A DNA stretch of 64,000 bases from Paenibacillus_AB hodogayensis (GTDB taxonomy: Bacteria; Bacillota; Bacilli; Paenibacillales; NBRC-103111). A model generated the notes under the pieces. It was not told the origin of the DNA, made no database searches, and was given only the letters and a program-made list of their open reading frames with translations. The position numbers and the translations under genes were made by a program. Below, in pieces: positions 1 to 9,118 of the stretch. The stretch spans positions 744,001-808,000 of the forward strand of contig NZ_BAAAYO010000006.1 of the NCBI RefSeq assembly GCF_039536325.1. The letters run 5' to 3'. The number at the start of each line of letters is the position of its first letter. The first letter of the stretch is position 1.

Positions 1-2901
1 GTTGTAATCATGCACCAGATTGATCGGCTGTCTAGTCCCGGCAGAGATCACCGCATTGTCGGTCGAATTCATGATGATATTGTTCATAAATACCGGATTG
101 ATGTTGTCCGGGTCCCAGTCCCAGCCGACAATCGGCACGGTGTTGCGCGGGTTGTATAAATAAATGCCGTTTCTCGCTCCGATTACGATATTATTGTACG
201 CCGCACTGTCCTTGCTACCCGCAAACGCGATGCCATTGTTGATCGTGGAGACTCCGTTTACGGTTTCGGCGACAACAATATTGTTGTACGCCACCATGTT
301 CCATGCCTCGAAGCCGTTGATGCTGGAATCGCGGGTCGATCTCGAGTCGGTCGCGCCCCCCAGATAGATGGCCCCTGTCGACATATTCACGCTATGGTTA
401 TGGATGTAGTTGTTGTAGATTTGAATGTCGGACGATCCGCCCTTGACCAGCAACCCGACGCGACCCACCTCATAAATCTCGTTGTTGCGGATGATGCTGG
501 AGGAGACGTTGACAAAGTCGATCCCCTCATGGTTCATATCGTAGATGATATTGCCTTCAACCAAATAATCGGAGACAAGATACCCTTTGACGCCCTCCTC
601 AAAGGCATTGTGTATTTTGTTGCCGATGACGTGCACGTGATGAGAGCCTTCCCGCACCTGGATAAACATATCGGACGTATCGGGTCCTCGCCGATTTTGG
701 GTAATTTCAAAATCTTGAATCGTAATGTACGGGGTATCGACCAGCATAATCTTTTTCGATGGCAGATCATGGAACCGAATGACGGCTTTATGCTTGTTCC
801 GCGCTTTGAATACAATCCGTTCGTTCTCTCTGCCGCCTTGCGTAAACACAGCCGGTCGGGTCTCGATATAAAGACCGTCCTCGAAAATAACCGTGTTCCC
901 GCGCTGTGCCACCTCCGCCGCTTTCGCCATCGTTCGCCACGGCGCCGCCTCTGTTCCAGGGTTCGTGTCCAAGCCGTTCGGGGAAACGTAATAGGTCGCG
1001 CCAGGTACGGTGCCCGGGCTGCCCGATCCCGCCGGAGCGTCGATCCCGACTACGCGGATATCGTCAATCTGGATGTCCGCCCGGTACACCGCCGCTGCAA
1101 TGGCTCCGTTCTGCAATTGCCCGTCCACTCCGCTCAATTCCAGTTTGCCGTTTACATATACGAGGAGCTCCGTACCGTTTACCACAAAACGAATATTCAC
1201 CCATTCGCCGATCGGGGGATGCCAGTCGGTTTTCTCCTGCAACGGAGTGACAGTGCCGGCAACCTTTTTCTTCAGTCCGATGTATCCTTTGTCCGGACTT
1301 CCTTGGATCTCCAGCAAGTAGTAGTTGTTGATATTGGTATACCGGGTATACAGCGTTAACCAGCCTGTCTGAGCATGAAACTGATCGAACTTGACTCTGG
1401 CATCCATCTGATAGCTGATCCAGTCCGGGGAACCGGCGTACGAACGGGAGATACCGCTTCCGGCAGAAGCATTCGGGTCGGTCAATACTTTGTTGCCGCC
1501 CGGGAATTCCTCCACAACCCGCATCGTTCCGGTCTGGTCTGTCCAAGCAGCACCGCCGGTTTCAAAGTCTTCCGTGAACAAAACCTCTCCTAGCTTGGGC
1601 AAAGCAAATGCGTGAATTCCAATGTGTATCGACTCCGTTCGGACCATGCCATTGTAATCTAGATAAATGTCCATCATTTCACCGTGAAATCCGGTGACGT
1701 TCAATGCCGTTCCCTTGCCAAGGGCCGGGCTGTTCGGCTGCAGCCGCCAATCGCTTGCGCGGTCGGCGAACAACGGATCGCCTACGACGCTATTCGGCTC
1801 GGCGAGCGTGTTCACACAGTTATGATACAGATTGTAGTCGTGCGAGTAGCCGTTCGGCGGTGCGATCATGCTGACAGCGCCAGCGGAACAGCCTGAGAAA
1901 ATATTGTTATACACGTTCGACGCAGTCGGAACCGGCGCCCAACCGGCCGTCGGTCCGCCGCCGTTGGCAAAGCGAACTCCGTAAGTGACATCGATGACAA
2001 CGTTATGGTAGAAGCCGCTGTCCACGCTTCCGACAAACGATACGGCTGTTTCGAGCAGTCCTGGCGTCGCGGCGGCAATCACATTGTTCCAGGCAACTGC
2101 ATTGTAAGTTTCATATCCGTTCGGGTCATACGCTACGGAAGCGGGATAGCTTCCGCCCAGCGTGATGGCCGTGCGCATCAACTTTCCGACTGCAAAAATG
2201 CGATTGTTATAGATCTGCGCGCTGCGCGTGCCCGCTGGAACGAGAATGGCCGTATTGACGTCGCGAATCTCGTTGCCCGCAATAATCGGCCGGTCGATAT
2301 TGGCCAGCACAACAGCAAAGTTCACAAAATCATACATCTCATTGCCGATAACCGCGATATCGCTCCCATATAACGCTTGGACGGCCTTGCCGCCTGCGCC
2401 ATGGATGGCGTTTCCGCTGATCGTGCAACCCGCGCAGTTATTGATATTGATGAAGATATCCCCGCTTGACGTGCCGCTCACGGTCTGGGTAATCTCGAAA
2501 TCGGCGATCGAGATGAATGTCTTGTTAGTCAAATCCACCTTGGATGTCGTATTCAAATTGGAAAACAGCAGCTTGGCCCGCTGTTGGTTCCTCGCCTTAA
2601 TCGTAATTGGCGCACCCTCCGCGCCATTTCTGTTGAATCGGATCGTCTGACTGCTTTCATAGACGCCGTCTTCGAAGATAGCCGTATCGCCGGCTTGAAG
2701 CGATGCTGCCGCCTTTGCAACTGTTTTCCACGGCGCTGTTTCCGTACCCGGATTCGTATCGCTTCCGGCGGGAGAGACGTAGTACGTATTGCCCGCTGCG
2801 CTGACAATCCGGGTAAGGCCGATTGGAACGTTAGAGAACAGGCTTAGCACTAATGCAAGCAAGGTAACCAGGCAAATCGATTTGCTCCGACATGTCCTCA
2901 T
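1..2901 (-). CDS. Secreted right-handed parallel beta-helix protein (partial, C-terminus outside window)
   Basis: At least 967 codons are open on the minus strand, with no stop before the window edge, so the C-terminus is missing. The ATG at 2901 follows AAGGAGCGAAAATAC. The N-terminus is a signal peptide (basic start, CLVTLLALVLSLF core, probable cleavage after VSAAG). Two similar halves each start with the block YYVSP.G.DTNPGTE.APW (about residues 39 and 535). Each is followed by many short N/I-rich coils (NNIIV, GNEI, YNN) typical of pectate-lyase-like beta-helices. Between them, at about residues 420-520, is a concanavalin/LamG-like beta-sandwich (F.ED FE). The likely role is binding or cleaving a plant or microbial polysaccharide outside the cell, as in DUF1565/PL9-type proteins. 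No catalytic residues could be assigned. It lies 55 bp behind a sugar-binding lipoprotein gene and is probably co-transcribed with it. Confidence 0.85.
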   Translation of the reverse strand, partial: MRTCRSKSICLVTLLALVLSLFSNVPIGLTRIVSAAGNTYYVSPAGSDTNPGTETAPWKTVAKAAASLQAGDTAIFEDGVYESSQTIRFNRNGAEGAPITIKARNQQRAKLLFSNLNTTSKVDLTNKTFISIADFEITQTVSGTSSGDIFININNCAGCTISGNAIHGAGGKAVQALYGSDIAVIGNEMYDFVNFAVVLANIDRPIIAGNEIRDVNTAILVPAGTRSAQIYNNRIFAVGKLMRTAITLGGSYPASVAYDPNGYETYNAVAWNNVIAAATPGLLETAVSFVGSVDSGFYHNVVIDVTYGVRFANGGGPTAGWAPVPTASNVYNNIFSGCSAGAVSMIAPPNGYSHDYNLYHNCVNTLAEPNSVVGDPLFADRASDWRLQPNSPALGKGTALNVTGFHGEMMDIYLDYNGMVRTESIHIGIHAFALPKLGEVLFTEDFETGGAAWTDQTGTMRVVEEFPGGNKVLTDPNASAGSGISRSYAGSPDWISYQMDARVKFDQFHAQTGWLTLYTRYTNINNYYLLEIQGSPDKGYIGLKKKVAGTVTPLQEKTDWHPPIGEWVNIRFVVNGTELLVYVNGKLELSGVDGQLQNGAIAAAVYRADIQIDDIRVVGIDAPAGSGSPGTVPGATYYVSPNGLDTNPGTEAAPWRTMAKAAEVAQRGNTVIFEDGLYIETRPAVFTQGGRENERIVFKARNKHKAVIRFHDLPSKKIMLVDTPYITIQDFEITQNRRGPDTSDMFIQVREGSHHVHVIGNKIHNAFEEGVKGYLVSDYLVEGNIIYDMNHEGIDFVNVSSSIIRNNEIYEVGRVGLLVKGGSSDIQIYNNYIHNHSVNMSTGAIYLGGATDSRSTRDSSINGFEAWNMVAYNNIVVAETVNGVSTINNGIAFAGSKDSAAYNNIVIGARNGIYLYNPRNTVPIVGWDWDPDNINPVFMNNIIMNSTDNAVISAGTRQPINLVHDYN

Positions 2902-2956
2902 GTATTTTCGCTCCTTGGTTAGGAATTGATTGAGTCGGCATTGGGACGCCATCTCG

Positions 2957-4318
2957 TCAGCGGCCTCGCTTCGCTTCGGCAATCGTCTTCTCCGCCGTTT
3001 CCGTCGCTTCGCGCAACGCTGTGTTCAAATCTTTCCTGCCGAGCACCACATCTAGAGGGACGGTACTCAGAACGTTCTCCACCTTCAGATGGAATCTGGA
3101 AAATTTGGCCATCGGGGCGTATTGGTTGTAGAAGACCGCGCTCCAGTTTTTCTCTTTAAAATCGGACTCCTTGCCGTACGCCTTCTTCACTTCCTCATCG
3201 TTGATCACAGGCATGATGCCGCGCTTGGAATACTCGAGCTGATTGTCGCGCGAGGTCAAATAATCGATAGCCTTCATTGCCGCTTCTTTGTGTTTGGACA
3301 TGGAGGTCACCGCCATGGCGAACGGCGTCGCTGCCGAGCCGACCTTCGGCTTCTCCTTCATAACCGGCAGCGAGACAAGGTCCCACTGCACCTGCCCAAC
3401 CTCTTTCGGGACGGTGAACGGGAACTGGGAATTGTACACGAACATGCCGATTTCTTGCGTGTCGGTAAACTCTCTCCAGTTCGGAAGCCGTTTCAGTTCA
3501 CCCACTCGGCTTTTGTAGCCTTCGTCCGAGCCGGGGGTGACGTAGAACAGCTGCATGAGCGATTTCCATACATCGTCCTGGAAGGTGGGCTTGTCTGTCG
3601 CCGGATCAAGGTACGGCTGCGAGAATTGATTGCCGCGCAAAATATGGGCCGGTGAAGAAGCGAAGCCGAGAATTTGCTTCCCATCGTCCTTCCGCGTCAG
3701 CTTGCGGGCCATGTCCATGGTCTCGTCCCACGTCATGCCGTTCTTCGGATAAGTGATACCGAACTTGTCGAAAAGCGTTTTATTGTAATACATCACCTGG
3801 ACCATATTTGTCACTGGAAGCGCATACATTTTTCCGTCGCTTGACGTCCGAATTCCGTCAATAAGCGTCGGTTCGAATTTGTTCAGGTCGACTCCCTGCT
3901 TCTTGATCAGATCGCTCATGTCATAGTGCAGCTCCGACTCCATAAGCAAGCCGAACAGGTAGGGCGTTGAGGCAAACAAAATGTCGATGCTTTGGTTTTG
4001 CGCCAGAAGCTCGGGCAGCGTTTGCCCCTCTTTCTGCTGCATGTACTTGATCGTGTAATGTGGAAACTTCTTACGCAGCGCATTCCCGAACAAGCTGTTG
4101 AAGGCTTCCTCCGAATCGCCGTTGTTGGAATGAAACACGAGTTCGGCCGGCTCGTCCGCACGGATCTCGGGAGTATTCGGCTTGCCTTTTGGGTCGAGCG
4201 GTTCCGCCACCTGCTGTCCATTGTTCGCGCTGCATGCCGCAAGCATGAAGGAAATGGCGAGCGGCAGTGCGCGCCGAATTGACACGGTTCGGGTTTTTCT
4301 TGACATAGGACGTTTCAA
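2957..4318 (-). CDS. ABC transporter family 1 substrate-binding lipoprotein
   Basis: This is an extracellular sugar-type substrate-binding protein anchored by lipid. A signal peptide (RRALPLAISFM) ends in the lipobox LAAC, with the Cys about 25 residues from the start. The body carries solute-binding family 1 signatures, such as YYNKTLFDKFGI followed by YPKNGMTWDE, and ends in a charged helix (DLNTALREATETAEKTI). The start is set at TTG 4318, seven bases after GAGGGGG. ATG 4306 is an alternative, and a longer open frame up to 4453 lacks a signal-peptide-like start. No permease genes adjoin it, so it must share a transporter encoded elsewhere or serve as a cell-surface capture protein. It is followed closely by the beta-helix gene. 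It is a clear paralogue of the lipoprotein at 27115-28446. Confidence 0.88.
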   Translation of the reverse strand: MKRPMSRKTRTVSIRRALPLAISFMLAACSANNGQQVAEPLDPKGKPNTPEIRADEPAELVFHSNNGDSEEAFNSLFGNALRKKFPHYTIKYMQQKEGQTLPELLAQNQSIDILFASTPYLFGLLMESELHYDMSDLIKKQGVDLNKFEPTLIDGIRTSSDGKMYALPVTNMVQVMYYNKTLFDKFGITYPKNGMTWDETMDMARKLTRKDDGKQILGFASSPAHILRGNQFSQPYLDPATDKPTFQDDVWKSLMQLFYVTPGSDEGYKSRVGELKRLPNWREFTDTQEIGMFVYNSQFPFTVPKEVGQVQWDLVSLPVMKEKPKVGSAATPFAMAVTSMSKHKEAAMKAIDYLTSRDNQLEYSKRGIMPVINDEEVKKAYGKESDFKEKNWSAVFYNQYAPMAKFSRFHLKVENVLSTVPLDVVLGRKDLNTALREATETAEKTIAEAKRGR

Positions 4319-4474
4319 AGCAGTACCCCCTCGGTTCTTTTGAGTCGCGAGCTCAACTACAGCATAATGGAGAATCGGCCGGTTTTCTTTGTCAGATACG
4401 TCAGGATCTGTGTAAGATCGGTCGAGTCGCTTTCTCCTTGCCGGCGTAGACAAAAAAGCCTTTTCTTTTTGGTA

Positions 4475-4487
4475 GTTGTCTGATAAC
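4475..4487. promoter_or_regulatory. Possible FadR-type GntR operator upstream of lutA
   Basis: GTTGTCTGATAAC is an imperfect palindrome 51 bases before the lutA start. It resembles sites of FadR-subfamily GntR regulators (TTGT-N3-ACAA), the family that includes LutR. No such regulator gene lies next to the operon, so this is only a candidate. Confidence 0.3.
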
Positions 4488-4537
4488 CTGATAATAAGAT
4501 TGGTAAACGGTTTTGAGAAAGCGGGTGTCCCCTCTAT

Positions 4538-5269
4538 ATGAAAGTTTCCCTATTTATTACTTGTCTCGCCGATATGATGTACCCCGAAGTCGGGGAAAGC
4601 GTGGTCCGGCTGCTGCACCGTTACGGCTGCGAGGTTGATTTTCCCGAGCAGCAAACCTGCTGCGGCCAGCCGGCGTTCAACAGCGGCTACCAGGACGAGG
4701 CGCGCGTCGTGGCGCGGCAATGGATTCGGGCGTTCGAAGGGAGCGATTACATTGTCTCCCCCTCCGGCTCCTGCACCGGCATGATCCACCATTATTATCC
4801 CGATCTGTTTCGCGACGAGCCGGAATGGCGGGCGAAGGCGGAGGCGCTGATCGCCAAAACGTACGAATTCTCGCAATTTCTCGTGCAGATTCTGGGGGTT
4901 ACCGATGTCGGGGCGGCTTTCCCGCACACCGCCACCTACCATCCGTCCTGCCATGCGATGCGTCTGCTGGGCGTTCGCACCGAGCCGAACGAGCTGATGA
5001 GCCACGTCCGGGGGCTCGAGCTCATCGACCTGCCCCACCGGGAAGACTGCTGCGGCTTCGGCGGCACGTTCGCGGTGAAGATGGCCGACATGTCCGAAGC
5101 GATGGTTTGCGAGAAAGCCCGTCACGTGCTCGAGACGGGGGCGGAAGTGCTCGTCGGCACCGACATGGGCTGTCTGATGAACATCGATGGCAGACTGAAC
5201 AAGGAAGGCAAGCCGGTGCGAGTCATGCATCTCGCCCAGCTGCTGGAGCAAGGAGGAGCAACACGATGA
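4538..5269 (+). CDS. lutA: Lactate utilization protein A (Fe-S oxidoreductase)
   Basis: Subunit of the LutABC complex that oxidises L-lactate to pyruvate. The protein has 243 residues (family about 240) and two cysteine-rich CCG domains. One holds TCCGQPAFNSGY near residue 41 with SGSCTGMI downstream, the other holds SCHAMRLLG and CCGFGGTFA near residue 170. These ligate the iron-sulphur cluster. The start ATG 4538 has only a weak ribosome site. The stop overlaps the lutB start (ATGA), showing translational coupling. The gene is first of three and is transcribed away from the lipoprotein gene at 4318. Confidence 0.95.
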   Translation: MKVSLFITCLADMMYPEVGESVVRLLHRYGCEVDFPEQQTCCGQPAFNSGYQDEARVVARQWIRAFEGSDYIVSPSGSCTGMIHHYYPDLFRDEPEWRAKAEALIAKTYEFSQFLVQILGVTDVGAAFPHTATYHPSCHAMRLLGVRTEPNELMSHVRGLELIDLPHREDCCGFGGTFAVKMADMSEAMVCEKARHVLETGAEVLVGTDMGCLMNIDGRLNKEGKPVRVMHLAQLLEQGGATR

Positions 5270-6756
5270 GCGCGACGCAACAAGGAACGGATTCGCACGC
5301 GGAAGCATTGGCCAAGATTGGCAGCGGGTTGAAAAAAAGAACAGAGCTGGCGCTCGGCGACGAATTTCTGCGCAAAGCCGTCGCCTTCACGACGGATAAG
5401 CTGAAAACCGGCAAGCTCAAAGCCGCCGACGACTTCGGCGACTGGGAGACGTGGCGCGAGCGAGGGCGCGCGATCCGCGAACACGTCATCTCGCATATCG
5501 ACTTTTATTTAGCGCAGTTTTCGGATAACGTAGCCAAAGCCGGCGGAAACGTCCACTTTTGCCAAACCGGCGAGGATGCGGTTCGCGCTTTTCTCGACAT
5601 CGCCCGCAAGTCGCAGGCCAAGCTGGTCGCCAAAGGCAAATCGATGGTGTCGGAGGAAATTCACCTCAACCACCGGTTGGAGGAAATCGGCATCGAGGCG
5701 GTCGAAACCGACCTCGGGGAATACATTTTGCAGCTCGCCAAGGAAACGCCGTCGCATCTGATCATTCCGGCTATTCACAAAAACAAGCAGCAGATCGCCG
5801 ACCTATTCTCCGACCATTCCGGTCAATCGTTTCCGGCCGAGACGAAACCGCTCGCCGATTACGCCCGCAACCAGCTGCGCAACATTTTTTTGGAAGCGGA
5901 CATCGGCCTTACCGGCTGCAACTTCGGCATTGCCGAAACCGGAACGGTGACGCTCGTTTCCAACGAAGGCAACGCGCGAATGGTGTCCACGATTCCAAAG
6001 GTTCACGTCGTGGTCATGGGCATGGAGCGGCTCGTGCCGACGTTCGCTGACGTCGAGGTCATGCTCAACCTGCTGGCGCGCAGCGCAACCGGCCAGAAGC
6101 TGACGACCTACACGTCGTTCGTCACAGGCCCCCGGCGGGAAGGAGATCTGGACGGACCGGAGGAGCTGCACGTGCTCATTCTTGATAACGGGCGTTCGGC
6201 CCAGCTCGGCGACCCGCAGTTCCAGGAAGTACTTCACTGCATTCGCTGCGCCGCCTGTCTCAACGTCTGCCCGGTTTATCGTCAGGTCGGCGGACATACG
6301 TACGGTTCCGTCTACAGCGGGCCGATCGGCGCGGTGCTCACGCCGCTGCTCCATCAGGACTACAAGGAAGCCGGCCAGCTCGCCTATGCCTCCAGTTTAT
6401 GCGGAGCCTGCTACGAGGCGTGTCCGGTCAAAATACCGCTGCACGACATGCTCGTCCAGCTGCGTCACCGCAAAGTCAAGCTGAAGATGACCCCGCTGGC
6501 CGAACGGATCGCGTTCAAATCGTACGCCACCGCCTTCGGCAGCGTAACGCTCTACCGGCTGGCGAACAAAGCCGCCTACTGGGCGCAGAAGCCCCTGCTG
6601 CGCGGCGGCGCGATCCGGAGGGCGCCCGCTCCCCTGTCCGGCTGGACCCAGTCGCGGTTTTTGCCGATGAAGCCGAAACGCTCGTTCCGCGAGCGCTGGC
6701 AGGAGCTTAAGCAGGAACTGGCCGCCCGGCCCGAGGGCAAGGAGGAACGTCCATGA
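5266..6756 (+). CDS. lutB: Lactate utilization protein B (Fe-S electron transfer subunit)
   Basis: Second LutABC subunit, 496 residues (family about 475). The N-terminal two thirds is the LUD domain (TGCNFGIAETGTVTLVSNEG near residue 220). Two 4Fe-4S motifs follow, CIRCAACLNVCPVY near residue 324 and CGACYEACPVKIP near residue 378, which carry electrons from lactate. The C-terminal basic tail is usual. ATG 5266 follows AAGGAGGAGCAACACG and overlaps the lutA stop; the stop overlaps the lutC start. An in-frame extension upstream to 4720 is only the lutA region read in another frame. Confidence 0.96.
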   Translation: MSATQQGTDSHAEALAKIGSGLKKRTELALGDEFLRKAVAFTTDKLKTGKLKAADDFGDWETWRERGRAIREHVISHIDFYLAQFSDNVAKAGGNVHFCQTGEDAVRAFLDIARKSQAKLVAKGKSMVSEEIHLNHRLEEIGIEAVETDLGEYILQLAKETPSHLIIPAIHKNKQQIADLFSDHSGQSFPAETKPLADYARNQLRNIFLEADIGLTGCNFGIAETGTVTLVSNEGNARMVSTIPKVHVVVMGMERLVPTFADVEVMLNLLARSATGQKLTTYTSFVTGPRREGDLDGPEELHVLILDNGRSAQLGDPQFQEVLHCIRCAACLNVCPVYRQVGGHTYGSVYSGPIGAVLTPLLHQDYKEAGQLAYASSLCGACYEACPVKIPLHDMLVQLRHRKVKLKMTPLAERIAFKSYATAFGSVTLYRLANKAAYWAQKPLLRGGAIRRAPAPLSGWTQSRFLPMKPKRSFRERWQELKQELAARPEGKEERP

Positions 6757-7559
6757 GCAATCCCCGTCAATCACACAGTCCCGCCTCAGGCACTATTGCG
6801 GGAAAAGACGCCTTTATCAACCGTCTCGCCAACCGTCTCGGCCGGTCGGTCCCGCTCGCCCAAGCACCGGCCAGACCGGTCATCGGCGTGCCCGAACATT
6901 ATGCGGCCCGGCAGACGACAGTCCAAGAGCGGATCGACCAATTTTCGGCCAACTGGTCGGCGCTGACCGGCACGGTTTGGACTGCGCGTCTGGACGCCGC
7001 CGCCGAGGCGGTCCCCGCCTATGCGCGTACCGTTTGCGCCGAACGGGAGATCGATCTCGTAACACGGTGGGCACATCCCGACCTGGATCGGCTTCCGCTC
7101 GATGACGGGCTTGCCGCTGACGGCGTCTCCGTCGTGCCTTGGCGGGAGGGCGGCGCCGCTTCGTGGACGCCGCCTTCCGGAGCAGCAGCGCCGGAAGGCT
7201 CCGTATGGAGCACCCGCAGTCCGCTGCTTCGGGCGGCGGAGCGAAGCCGGCTCGGTATCGTATGGGCAGACTATGCCATCGCCAACACCGGCACGCTGGT
7301 CCTGCTCGCCCACGGCGGCAACGGCCGATCCGTCAGCCTGCTCCCGGATACGCTGTTCGCTGTCATCCGCGCGAGTCGGCTCGTTACCCGCATGGGCGAA
7401 GCGTTTGAGGCAATTCGCGCGGATTATCCCGAAGCGACGGCCATGCCTTCCTCGGTCAACCTGATTACCGGGCCGAGCCGCAGCGCCGATATCGAAAACG
7501 ATTTGACCATCGGCATTCACGGTCCCGGCAAAGTGTATGCCCTCATTCTCGAAGACTGA
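6753..7559 (+). CDS. lutC: Lactate utilization protein C (LUD domain)
   Basis: Third LutABC subunit, 268 residues, slightly longer than the usual 240 because of an N-terminal extension with a run of Ala/Ser. The LUD domain signature is the stretch GIVWADYAIANTGTLVLLAH, followed by SLLPDTLFAVIRASRLVTRM and NLITGPSRSADIENDLTIGIHGP near the C-terminus. ATG 6753 follows GGAGGAACGTCC and overlaps the lutB stop. The transcript ends in the shared terminator at 7651-7696. Confidence 0.95.
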   Translation: MSNPRQSHSPASGTIAGKDAFINRLANRLGRSVPLAQAPARPVIGVPEHYAARQTTVQERIDQFSANWSALTGTVWTARLDAAAEAVPAYARTVCAEREIDLVTRWAHPDLDRLPLDDGLAADGVSVVPWREGGAASWTPPSGAAAPEGSVWSTRSPLLRAAERSRLGIVWADYAIANTGTLVLLAHGGNGRSVSLLPDTLFAVIRASRLVTRMGEAFEAIRADYPEATAMPSSVNLITGPSRSADIENDLTIGIHGPGKVYALILED

Positions 7560-7650
7560 GCGCATGTGGCGGAGACGGCGGCCAACGGGCTGCCTGCCCT
7601 GCCCTACCCCGATAAGACAAACCGACAAAAAGACTTTTTACACAACGCCA

Positions 7651-7696
7651 AAAAAGAGGCTCCCAAATTCCGCAAGGAATCTGGAGCCCTTTTTTT
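7651..7696. terminator. Bidirectional rho-independent terminator between lutC and the ger operon
   Basis: Stem GGCTCC (7658-7663) pairs with GGAGCC (7683-7688), with an inner stem ATTCC/GGAAT around GCAA. A T-run follows on the plus strand and an A-run precedes it, giving a T-run for minus-strand transcripts. It serves convergent lutABC and the germination operon. Confidence 0.88.
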
Positions 7697-7751
7697 GTCC
7701 ATACGTTATCCGCTTCTCTTTTTGGGGAAAGGGTATTCGTACTCTCCTCCG

Positions 7752-8867
7752 CTATCCGCCTTTCGCCGGCCGTCCCCCAACGGCTTTTCCTTTCATTCGA
7801 TAAACCGCGACGAGCAGCAGCGGCAGCGCGATTCCGACCACCACATCGATATCCGCCAAATATGTCATAATGACGCTGTTGAAGTACACCACATTGGGGG
7901 AGATCACAAAAGCTAAGCCGAAGACGATCATCCCCGTCGGAAAAACAAGCGGCCGGTAATCGTCCAGCTTGAACAGCTGTGCCATCCCCAGCACGAAAGC
8001 GTAGTAAAACAAAACGCTTTTGATGAACGTCGACAAGACCAGATTGACCGCCAGTAGCGCCTCTAGTCTTTCCAGAAAGTGGCCAATACTGACCTTCCCG
8101 GACAAAATATAGATCGGGTAAATAAAATGCGACGTCATCGTGCTGCCCAGCACGAGAATCGACAGCAAGATGACCGAGAAGCTCCCAATCCCTCCCAAAA
8201 GCACCGCCAAACCGTAATCGCGAGCCAGGTGCTTCTGCCGGACTACATGCGGCATCACCATAAGGATGACGCACAATTCGCAGAACGGGTAGACGGACGC
8301 CAGTACCGTTCCTTTCACCACCGGCGATATTCCGTTTGCCATAATCGGCTGAAGGCGTTCCGTCTCGACTTGCGGAATGAGCATGAGGAGCAGCGCCGTC
8401 AGCAACAGCGCGAATATCGGAAAAAACAGCTCGCTAGTCCGCGCGATCGTCTGCAGCCCGTATTTCACCCCGACCATCAGCGCAATGATCGCCATGGCAT
8501 GAATCGCCCGCATCGGCGTCTCCGGGAACAGTTGAGTCGTCAGAAAATCCGACGACTCCCGAACCATAATGGACGTGTTCATCAAAAAGTAAAGCAGGTA
8601 CACAACGGACACGAGCCCGCCCGCAAAGCGGCCCAGCAGCTTTCGGTTGAGCCCCATCAGGCCGTCCCGGCCGATCGATTTCCCCAGCACGAACAGCAGG
8701 CCCGTAATGAGCAGACCGAATACCATTCCGCTCAAGGACGAGATCCACGAATCCTGATGGGCGGCGCTTGCAATCGCCGTAGGCAGGACAAGAAGCATGT
8801 CGCCGAGCGTGACGAACACAATAAGCACGGCCAACTGCTTCGTGCCAATGCTGTCTTTTTCAACCAC
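7752..8867 (-). CDS. Spore germination receptor B subunit (GerAB/GerKB family)
   Basis: Membrane subunit of a GerA-type nutrient germinant receptor in the spore inner membrane. The protein has 371 residues and about ten hydrophobic helices, beginning with KQLAVLIVFVTLGDMLLVLP, and belongs to the amino-acid/polyamine permease-like GerAB fold that binds germinants. GTG 8867 follows GGGGGGGACGGTC. It is the last gene of the A-C-small-B operon and ends at the shared terminator. Expression is expected in the forespore (sigma G), but no promoter was recognised. Confidence 0.93.
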   Translation of the reverse strand: MVEKDSIGTKQLAVLIVFVTLGDMLLVLPTAIASAAHQDSWISSLSGMVFGLLITGLLFVLGKSIGRDGLMGLNRKLLGRFAGGLVSVVYLLYFLMNTSIMVRESSDFLTTQLFPETPMRAIHAMAIIALMVGVKYGLQTIARTSELFFPIFALLLTALLLMLIPQVETERLQPIMANGISPVVKGTVLASVYPFCELCVILMVMPHVVRQKHLARDYGLAVLLGGIGSFSVILLSILVLGSTMTSHFIYPIYILSGKVSIGHFLERLEALLAVNLVLSTFIKSVLFYYAFVLGMAQLFKLDDYRPLVFPTGMIVFGLAFVISPNVVYFNSVIMTYLADIDVVVGIALPLLLVAVYRMKGKAVGGRPAKGG

Positions 8868-8881
8868 GACCGTCCCCCCCT

Positions 8882-9112
8882 TTACCGGATCAGTTGCCCC
8901 AGCCAGTCGTTAATCGGTTTGAATACGACTACTGCCGCCTGAAACGGGCTCGGCCATGATACCCTCTGCATGGCGGCTATGCTCAGTACGATGCCGACGG
9001 CGATCATCACGATGTAGAGGGCCGCCGATTTCGCGGACCGTCTGAACAGCCCCGGGAGCTCGATGGAGCAAGCCGCAGCGGCAACGGCAATAACAAGAAA
9101 TATTTTCCACAT
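8882..9112 (-). CDS. Small two-helix membrane protein in germination operon
   Basis: Seventy-six residues with two hydrophobic stretches (FLVIAVAAAACSIELPGLF and ALYIVMIAVGIVLSIAAM) and a short amphipathic tail with KPINDWLG. It lies between the C and B genes, 6 bases after the former and 14 before the latter, so it is translated with the receptor. Small membrane proteins occur in some ger operons as an accessory or D-type subunit, and this role is inferred from position only. ATG 9112 has a modest ribosome site (GGGATAAGATCGG). Confidence 0.75.
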   Translation of the reverse strand: MWKIFLVIAVAAAACSIELPGLFRRSAKSAALYIVMIAVGIVLSIAAMQRVSWPSPFQAAVVVFKPINDWLGQLIR

Positions 9113-9118
9113 CCGATC

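Noticed and set aside
394..1359. Plus-strand open frames within the first 2.9 kb
   Set aside because: Antisense to the beta-helix gene, which has a signal peptide, ribosome site and conserved repeats on the minus strand and no stop.
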